A DNA stretch of 12,172 nt. Source: an uncultured Lachnospiraceae bacterium. GTDB lineage: Bacteria > Bacillota > Clostridia > Lachnospirales > Lachnospiraceae. Shown in pieces: positions 7,647 to 12,172 of the stretch. How positions within the stretch are numbered: the stretch's first letter is position 1; every line of letters starts with the position of its first letter. Below the pieces are notes generated by a model. The model did not search any database. It saw nothing but the letters and a program-made list of their open reading frames with translations, and had not been told where the DNA came from. The stretch lies in NCBI GenBank assembly GCA_947177515.1, contig CAMWUU010000061.1:1-12172 (forward strand), in the 5' to 3' direction. The position numbers and the translations under genes are program-made.

Positions 7647-8552
7647 TTGATTATTGCCGATTATCACACCCATACCGCCTTCTCCGATGATTCGAAGGCA
7701 CCCCCAAAGGCTATGGCAGACCAAGCCGTTGCCCTTGGCTTAAAAATGCTCTGCATCACCGACCATATGGACTATCTCTACCCAAAAAAATATGCACCAA
7801 CCAGTTTTGTTTTCGACCCAGACATATATTTCACGGAACTGACAGCCCTTAAAGAAATCTATAAAGACCGCCTTGAACTCCTGATTGGGATCGAACTGGG
7901 ACTGCGCAATGAACCCGGAACAAGGGAAGCTTGCGCAGAATATTACCGCAAGCTTTGCGCGGATTACCCTTTTGATTTTGTTATCGGTTCCACCCATGTT
8001 CTTAACGATTTAGATCCGTACTATCCCGAATACTGGGAAACGCACAGCAAAAAGGCTGGGATGCGCGTTTACTTTGAATCGATACTGGAAAATATTGGAA
8101 CATATGATATGTTCCAGATCTATGGGCATCTGGATTATCTTGTGCGATACCTGCCTAAGGAATCCTCTGCAAATGCCTCCCCATCCGCCACCCAACCGGC
8201 TTCCGCTTTTGTCCCATCCGATACCAGGGACAGAATTTGCGGGAAGGATTATTGTTTTTCCGATTACAAGGAACTGATCGCAGAAATTCTAAAAAAGTTG
8301 ATTGCCTCCGGCCGGGGAATTGAGCTAAATACCTCCGGATACAAATATGGACTTCCATTTGCACATCCGCGCACACAGATACTAAAACTCTACCGCGAAC
8401 TACATGGGGAAATTATCACCATCGGTTCCGACGCACACACGCCTAACCATATGGCATACGACTTTTTACGGGCAAGGGATCTTCTTTTCTCCCTTGGTTT
8501 TTCCTATTATACGGTATACCGTGGGCGAAAGGCAGTATTTCTCCCCCTATAG
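7647..8552 (+). CDS. PHP-domain phosphoesterase, histidinol-phosphatase (HisJ/HisK) family
   Basis: A 301-residue cytoplasmic metalloenzyme of the PHP family; relatives dephosphorylate histidinol phosphate, but substrates vary and no his genes are nearby, so the specific reaction is uncertain. All expected metal ligands are visible: H7 and H9 (DYHTHTAFSDDS), D14/D15, H40 in CITDHMDY, E83 in GIELGL, H117 in GSTHV, H161 in YGHLDYL, and D262/H264 in GSDAHTPNH. The start is a TTG at 7647 with AAAGGGGG about 7 nt upstream; the first residues IIADYHTHT must be kept, so no later ATG is possible. Residues about 171-200 form an unusual Ser/Ala/Pro-rich stretch inserted after YLVRYLP, likely a flexible loop. 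It follows rqcH by 26 nt and stops 14 nt before a strong terminator hairpin. Confidence 0.9.
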   Translation: MIIADYHTHTAFSDDSKAPPKAMADQAVALGLKMLCITDHMDYLYPKKYAPTSFVFDPDIYFTELTALKEIYKDRLELLIGIELGLRNEPGTREACAEYYRKLCADYPFDFVIGSTHVLNDLDPYYPEYWETHSKKAGMRVYFESILENIGTYDMFQIYGHLDYLVRYLPKESSANASPSATQPASAFVPSDTRDRICGKDYCFSDYKELIAEILKKLIASGRGIELNTSGYKYGLPFAHPRTQILKLYRELHGEIITIGSDAHTPNHMAYDFLRARDLLFSLGFSYYTVYRGRKAVFLPL

Positions 8553-8566
8553 GCACAAAAAAAGAG

Positions 8567-8604
8567 AAACGGAAATAAAGTCCGTTAGGACTTTATTTCC
8601 GTTT
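8567..8604. terminator. Bidirectional intrinsic terminator
   Basis: A perfect 17-bp inverted repeat (8567-8583 with 8588-8604) has a 4-nt GTTA loop. The right flank gives TTTTCTGTTT on the plus strand. The left flank gives CTCTTTTTTTG on the minus strand. It lies between two convergent genes, 14 nt after the PHP gene stop and 44 nt beyond the htrA stop, so it probably ends transcripts from both sides; the minus-strand T-run is the better one. Confidence 0.85.
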
Positions 8605-8648
8605 TCTGTTTACACCAATTAAGCCACATTTCTTTTCTTCTGGTTATC

Positions 8649-10088
8649 CTACCTCCAAAATCCTCCAAAGAAATCATCCCAGTCAAAACCGAAATCCCCG
8701 TTATACCCATTTCCTTCTTCCACGGATTGTTTTGGCAGATTCTGTAACGATTCTTCTTCGTCCGGTCTTTCGCCGAGTGTAATGGTAAGGTTGATTTCCT
8801 CATAGTTTCCATCGTGTAAGCGCTTTACAGTAATCTCAACCTTCTCGCCCTTCTTATAATATTGCAGATAATTTTTTAACTGTGACATACCGGAAACGGC
8901 CATCTTGTCAAATGCGGTTAAGATATCGCCGGTCTTCACCCCCGCCTTTTCTGCCGCGGAGTCCTCAACCACCCTGGTGATATACAGACCAACCGGCATA
9001 TTGTAACCGCTCGACATGCTTGTGCCCACATCCTCACCGGAAATACCGAGATAGCCGCGGTCTTCTTCCTCAACCAGATCCCTTGGATTCCTTAAGGCAA
9101 GGTTATTCAAAATAGGGAGTGCCTTGCTAATCGGGATGGCAAAGCCCATACCCTCCACTTTCTCGGAAGTAAATTTCACGGAGTTAATCCCAATCACTTC
9201 GCCGTACATATTAAACAGGGCACCGCCACTGTTGCCAGGGTTGATGGCTGCATCCGTCTGGATCAGCGTATAGGTCACATTATCAACAGTTACCACACGA
9301 TCCAGCGCACTGATATAACCGGAAGTTAAGGACTGCCCATAACCCAGTGCATTGCCGATTGCTACAACCTGCTCGCCCATCACACACTCATCTGAATTTC
9401 CAAGCACTGCGACTACCAGGGAATCCAGTACCTTCTGCGGAACATCGCTGATCTTGACACCAACCACAGCCAGGTCATTCGACGGATCCGTTCCCTTGAT
9501 ATAACCGGAATAAATCTGCTCCTCGCTGTCATTAAAACATACGGTAAGTTCACTCGCATTTTCCACCACATGATTGTTTGTCGCAATAATCAGCTCTTCT
9601 TCGGTTTTCGCCACAATAATGCCGGAACCCGCACCCTCGCTCTCATACTCCCTTGTCTGACCAAACATACTATAGACTTCCTGCTTCGATTTCGCAGTGA
9701 TTGCCACCACGGAAGAACGGCATTTTTCGGCAATCTGTGCTGGGGTATAGAGCGTCTTGCCTGAATTGTTTACACCCGCTGCCGTAATCAGGTTATTGAC
9801 TGTTTCCGCCTGTGCATCCCCACCATTTCCAGGATTGCCCGAAAGCCCCGCCCCAGCGGCCTGCCCGCCGGTTTCCGCAATTCCCTGTGTGCGCCCCACA
9901 CCCGTGCCTGACGCACTTCCTGCCATATAGCCGCCGCCCACCAGCATGGCGGCACACAGAATGCCGGCAGTCCATTTCGCAAAACGCTTCCCGCCCTTTT
10001 TCTTTTTGTGATCTTTTAATTCCATTACCTTACACTCCGTATAAACCTCACCGTTCACCTGTTCTACAAATCCGTTCTCATCATACAT
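8649..10088 (-). CDS. htrA: HtrA/DegP-like membrane-anchored serine protease with PDZ domain
   Basis: A 479-residue S1C-family protease that degrades misfolded proteins outside the membrane. A basic cytoplasmic N-terminus (KKKKGGKRFAKW) precedes one membrane helix (about residues 38-57) and a Gly/Ala-rich linker to about 100. The trypsin-like domain shows the complete triad: H173 in ATNNHVVE, D205 in PSNDLAVV and S287 in NPGNSGGAL. A single PDZ domain follows at about 343-440 (RGYLGISG ... GVKTGDILTAFDK). The tail is acidic and aromatic (GDFGFDWDDFFGGFWR). I favour the ATG at 10088 because a perfect AGGAGG lies 8 nt upstream. An in-frame ATG at 10133 would add 15 residues and has a weaker AAGGGG site. 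It is monocistronic as far as can be seen, divergent from the YitT-family gene. Confidence 0.93.
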   Translation of the reverse strand: MYDENGFVEQVNGEVYTECKVMELKDHKKKKGGKRFAKWTAGILCAAMLVGGGYMAGSASGTGVGRTQGIAETGGQAAGAGLSGNPGNGGDAQAETVNNLITAAGVNNSGKTLYTPAQIAEKCRSSVVAITAKSKQEVYSMFGQTREYESEGAGSGIIVAKTEEELIIATNNHVVENASELTVCFNDSEEQIYSGYIKGTDPSNDLAVVGVKISDVPQKVLDSLVVAVLGNSDECVMGEQVVAIGNALGYGQSLTSGYISALDRVVTVDNVTYTLIQTDAAINPGNSGGALFNMYGEVIGINSVKFTSEKVEGMGFAIPISKALPILNNLALRNPRDLVEEEDRGYLGISGEDVGTSMSSGYNMPVGLYITRVVEDSAAEKAGVKTGDILTAFDKMAVSGMSQLKNYLQYYKKGEKVEITVKRLHDGNYEEINLTITLGERPDEEESLQNLPKQSVEEGNGYNGDFGFDWDDFFGGFWR

Positions 10089-10096
10089 ACGCTTAT

Positions 10097-10102
10097 CCTC
10101 CT
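10097..10102 (-). promoter_or_regulatory. Ribosome binding site deciding the htrA start
   Basis: AGGAGG on the minus strand, 8 nt upstream of the ATG at 10088. It is stronger than the AAGGGG ahead of the alternative ATG at 10133, and the codons between the two ATGs are AT-rich compared with the rest of the gene, which favours the shorter protein. Confidence 0.6.
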
Positions 10103-10171
10103 GATTCCATAAAATATTTCGTTTTCTGTCCATTATGCCCCTTAAGCCATTGCTTTATCTTTTATGTCTTT

Positions 10172-10200
10172 ATCATATCAGCAGATTATGAAGGAATCAT
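10172..10200 (-). promoter_or_regulatory. Possible htrA promoter
   Basis: On the minus strand TATGAT (10177-10172) sits 17 nt downstream of ATGATT (10200-10195). The -10 is good (5 of 6) but the -35 matches the consensus at only three positions. Transcription would start near 10165, leaving a leader of about 77 nt before the favoured start codon. No clear heat-shock operator such as CIRCE was seen. Confidence 0.3.
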
Positions 10201-10325
10201 GATGAGATTATGTTTCTTTTGTGAAAATCATCCTTTTCTTTGTAAGATATGCCCCCCAAAAAGGCTCCTCCTATATTTCTTTCTGATCCATCATAATAAA
10301 TTCTTTACAAAATGGGAAAAACCTA

Positions 10326-10353
10326 TTGATTTTTTTCTATTCTCCTATATAAT
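10326..10353 (+). promoter_or_regulatory. Sigma-A promoter for the YitT-family gene
   Basis: TTGATT (10326-10331), a 16-nt spacer and a perfect TATAAT (10348-10353). Transcription should begin near 10360, giving a leader of about 115 nt before the start codon at 10475. The interval 10103-10325 otherwise holds only the weak htrA promoter candidate; I see no gene in it. Confidence 0.65.
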
Positions 10354-10364
10354 AATAGGCGAAG

Positions 10365-10440
10365 AGCCGGTATCCTTCCTGATGCTGGCTGGGCTTGTGT
10401 GTTTTGCATGCAAGCCCTTATTTTGGGTTTTAACCAACCC
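10365..10440 (+). promoter_or_regulatory. Structured leader with terminator-like hairpin (candidate attenuator)
   Basis: Three adjacent hairpins can form right after the predicted transcription start. The first pairs AGCCGG (10365-10370) with CTGGCT (10385-10390). The second and strongest pairs GGGCTTGTGTG (10391-10401) with CATGCAAGCCC (10407-10417): 11 bp including two G-U pairs, with a 5-nt loop, followed at once by TTATTTT. The third pairs GGGTT (10425-10429) with AACCC (10436-10440). The middle one looks like a moderate intrinsic terminator placed before the coding region. I could not match the leader to a known riboswitch class. Regulation by attenuation is inference. Confidence 0.4.
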
Positions 10441-10474
10441 TAAGAATACTGAATGGATGGAGGCTTTCCCAATT

Positions 10475-11341
10475 ATGGAAACAGAACCACAGTCAAAAAA
10501 AGCAGTCTTTATGGACTACGCAATGATCACTCTCGCCGCACTTATCCTTGATATCGGTGTCTATGTGTTCAAGTTCCCAAACAATTTCTCCTTTGGCGGC
10601 GTAACAGGTATCGCTGTAGTACTTGCCCCAAACCTGCCGCTTTCTGCCAGCACCCTCAACTTCATTATTAACATGCTCCTGCTCGTGCTTGGCCTTTTTT
10701 TCCTGGGCAAAAGCTTTGCGGCGCGCACGGTTTATGCAAGCGTGATAATCTCCGTTATCCTAAGCGCCCTGGAACATTTTTTCCCGATGGATAAACCGTT
10801 GACCAGCGAACCGGTTCTTGAACTGATTTTTGCAATCATCCTCCCAGCCGCCAGTTCCGCCATCCTCTTTAATATCGGCTCAAGCGGCGGCGGTACGGAT
10901 ATTATCGCAATGATCCTGAAAAAATATACGAGCATACATATTGGCACAGCGCTTCTTTTTGTCGACCTCATTATTGTAATCGCTGCCTGCTTTACATTCA
11001 GTATAGAAACCGGGCTGTTTTCCCTTTGCGGCCTGCTTGCAAAATCACTTGTAATCGACAGTGTGATTGAAAACCTGAATTTATGTAAATATTTTACAAT
11101 TGTCTGTGATGACGCGGAGCCGATCTGCGATTTTATCCAGACCAAACTTCAGCGCAGCGCCACAAAATTTGAGGGGGAAGGCGTACATGAGCATCATCAC
11201 AAATACATTATCCTGACAGTTATGAAACGCAGCCAGGCTATCCAGCTCCGCAATTTCATCCACGCGACCCAGCCAGGTTCGTTCATTATGATTACAAATT
11301 CAAGCGAGATTATCGGGAAGGGGTTCCGGGGACTGAATTGA
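10475..11341 (+). CDS. YitT family membrane protein (DUF161 plus DUF2179)
   Basis: A 288-residue protein of normal length for the family. An N-terminal region of five to six membrane helices (about residues 13-195) contains the family hallmark GSSGGGTDIIAMILKKY (about 140-156). A cytoplasmic DUF2179-type domain follows, ending with the characteristic SEIIGKGFRGLN. The stretch GVHEHHHKYIILTVMKR in this domain carries a His cluster (EHHH) where relatives usually have a Gly/Tyr-containing turn. The molecular function of the family is not established. I chose the ATG at 10475, with GGAGG 11 nt upstream. ATGs at 10457 and 10511 lack a ribosome binding site. A long open frame continues upstream, but that part is antisense to htrA and non-coding in character. 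It has its own promoter and structured leader. Confidence 0.92.
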   Translation: METEPQSKKAVFMDYAMITLAALILDIGVYVFKFPNNFSFGGVTGIAVVLAPNLPLSASTLNFIINMLLLVLGLFFLGKSFAARTVYASVIISVILSALEHFFPMDKPLTSEPVLELIFAIILPAASSAILFNIGSSGGGTDIIAMILKKYTSIHIGTALLFVDLIIVIAACFTFSIETGLFSLCGLLAKSLVIDSVIENLNLCKYFTIVCDDAEPICDFIQTKLQRSATKFEGEGVHEHHHKYIILTVMKRSQAIQLRNFIHATQPGSFIMITNSSEIIGKGFRGLN

Positions 11342-11346
11342 TGCAG

Positions 11347-11370
11347 AAACCCGCATTAATACGGGGCTTT
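11347..11370 (+). terminator. Weak terminator-like hairpin after the YitT-family gene
   Basis: CCCG (11350-11353) pairs with CGGG (11362-11365) around an AT-rich loop, flanked by AAA on the left and, after a GC bulge, TTT on the right. It begins 5 nt after the stop codon, the usual place for an intrinsic terminator, but the stem is short and the T-tail poor. On the opposite strand one extra G-U and one A-T pair form, so it may act better for transcripts coming from the right. Confidence 0.4.
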
Positions 11371-11426
11371 GTACCATGCCTATTTTTTGTATCTGTATAC
11401 AAATCTGTATAATCCTGTATCTTTTG

Positions 11427-11507
11427 GCATTGAGTTGGTGTATATTTTGTGCAAACCCTGCTCTAAGTACGGACTCACACTACACAACGGTATTACACCA
11501 ACTCTGC
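11427..11507. repeat. Long inverted repeat (possible structured RNA stem)
   Basis: GAGTTGGTGTA (11432-11442) and TACACCAACTC (11494-11504) are perfect 11-bp inverted copies 51 nt apart. Skipping a TT bulge, GCA (11427-11429) also pairs with TGC (11505-11507), making a stem of 14 bp. A second, 7-bp inverted repeat begins 2 nt further on. The long loop is not typical of a simple terminator. Confidence 0.6.
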
Positions 11508-11666
11508 AGAACCCTTCCATCCTGGCACTCTCCAGGGTTCCTCCCCATCTCCACCATGCATGTCTGTCACCTTTATCTTATATGGCTAGTCTTATCTTTT
11601 TAAAATCCATAACCCACCTCTTCCATATGATTAGAATATCGATCAAATGGGTTATTTTCTAAAAAA

Positions 11667-12172
11667 TTATTTTACCCACTGCTTATTAGTTACTGGTTTT
11701 CCATGACCAAAATATATAATTCTATTGCCGATACTGCTTATCTTTCTTGCACTTTCTAACATATTATCCCTGTTATGATACAGCATGGAAACCGTGGGAT
11801 AAAACATATTCATTAATGCATCACCTACTATCAAATACTTATTGTCCACATCAATACCAATAGAACCATCCGTATGTCCCGGCAAAGAAATGATATGTGC
11901 ATTAATTCCGTAGTCGGATAAGCTATCATCATTATGCAGCAATACATGGGGTATAAATTCTGGCATGGAACGAACGGAAAATTCCTTAAGGGATACCGAT
12001 AATACGATTTTTCCCAAAATATTTACAGCAGATAGCGATTGGTTCCTGTTTGATTGAATCAAATTACAATCGTTCTCATTCATACCGATGGGAATCCCTA
12101 ATACATCTGATATTTTGGCAGCATTCTCAGCATGGTCAAAATGTGCATGGGTTAGGACAATCAATTTAACAT
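11667..12172 (-). CDS. Metallo-beta-lactamase fold hydrolase, N-terminus outside window
   Basis: The C-terminal 167 residues of a zinc-dependent hydrolase; the reading frame stays open to the right edge (VKLIVLTHAHFDHAENA), so the true start lies beyond it. The TTG at 12164 sits in the strand just before the metal motif and is not a credible start. Metal-binding motifs are complete for the part seen: HAHFDH (HxHxDH), the His of SLPGHTDGSIGI, the Asp of IVGDALMNMFY and the His of IYFGHGKPV. The order and spacing resemble glyoxalase-II-like or general MBL-fold hydrolases rather than true beta-lactamases; the substrate is unknown. Base composition is visibly more AT-rich than in the genes to the left, hinting at different ancestry. 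Confidence 0.88.
   Translation of the reverse strand, partial: VKLIVLTHAHFDHAENAAKISDVLGIPIGMNENDCNLIQSNRNQSLSAVNILGKIVLSVSLKEFSVRSMPEFIPHVLLHNDDSLSDYGINAHIISLPGHTDGSIGIDVDNKYLIVGDALMNMFYPTVSMLYHNRDNMLESARKISSIGNRIIYFGHGKPVTNKQWVK

Larger units (their letters stand above)
11342..11666. other. Non-coding gap rich in inverted repeats between convergent genes
   Basis: No convincing gene is present. Open frames here (for example 11369-11662 on the plus strand) lack ribosome binding sites and look like random translation. From left to right the gap holds: the weak terminator; three CTGTAT hexamers (11393, 11405, 11415); a 7-bp hairpin TTTGTAT-CTGT-ATACAAA (11386-11403); a TATAAT on the plus strand (11408-11413); the long inverted repeat at 11427-11507; a 7-bp repeat GAACCCT/AGGGTTC (11509-11515 with 11534-11540); and ATAACCCA/TGGGTTAT (11609-11616 with 11648-11655) just outside the hydrolase stop. 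It could be a small structured RNA, a decayed mobile element or simple terminators. Confidence 0.5.

Noticed and set aside
9812..10474. Upstream extension of the YitT-family reading frame that would make a 509-aa protein
   Set aside because: The first part is antisense to the htrA N-terminus, is rich in Pro/His/Cys with no domain, and precedes the promoter at 10326-10353. The family-length protein starts at 10475.
10360..10474. A known riboswitch (TPP, cobalamin or T-box) in the leader of the YitT-family gene
   Set aside because: Short similarities such as CCTGATGCTGGC were noted, but the conserved cores of these classes are absent.
11369..11662. Plus-strand open frames of 97 and 75 codons in the gap after the YitT-family gene
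   Set aside because: No ribosome binding site, hydrophobic random-looking composition, and coincidence with inverted repeats; better explained as non-coding.

Overview
The window looks like a chromosomal segment of a Gram-positive, spore-forming Clostridia relative, most likely Lachnospiraceae. The grounds are the protein flavour (RqcH/NFACT, a YitT-family protein, a membrane-anchored HtrA, a DUF2953 protein of the kind that sits beside the spore protein GerW), strong AGGAGG-type ribosome binding sites, sigma-A-like promoters, and frequent GTG/TTG starts. No rRNA, tRNA, CRISPR array, transposase or phage gene is visible.

Layout. (1) Positions 5780 down to 1 hold a minus-strand run of six genes that looks like one operon. 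It opens with a perfect consensus promoter (TTGACA-N17-TATAAT) and a leader of about 160 nt. The genes in order are a rhomboid-fold membrane protein without rhomboid catalytic residues but with a C-terminal zinc-binding tail, two overlapping ABC-2 type permeases with no ATPase beside them, a 482-residue helical protein of unknown function, a 105-residue unknown protein, and the N-terminal part of a DUF2953 protein cut by the window edge. (2) Divergently, positions 5790-8552 (+) carry rqcH (bacterial Rqc2/NFACT) and a PHP-family phosphoesterase resembling histidinol phosphatase. They end at a perfect 17-bp hairpin that also serves the convergent gene. (3) Positions 8649-10088 (-) encode an HtrA-type serine protease with a membrane anchor and one PDZ domain. 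(4) Positions 10326-11341 (+) carry a YitT-family membrane protein behind a good promoter and a leader that can fold into a terminator-like hairpin. (5) Positions 11342-11666 are non-coding with several inverted repeats. (6) Positions 11667-12172 (-) hold the C-terminal part of a metallo-beta-lactamase-fold hydrolase in visibly more AT-rich DNA, possibly the edge of an acquired segment.

Functional reading. Most of the recognisable genes are housekeeping. RqcH tags nascent chains on stalled 50S subunits and HtrA degrades misfolded exported protein, so the window is rich in protein quality control. The Derlin-like pseudo-rhomboid could belong to the same theme, but that is inference. The least explained parts are the pseudo-rhomboid/orphan-permease operon, the structured leader of the YitT-family gene and the inverted-repeat-rich gap at 11342-11666.
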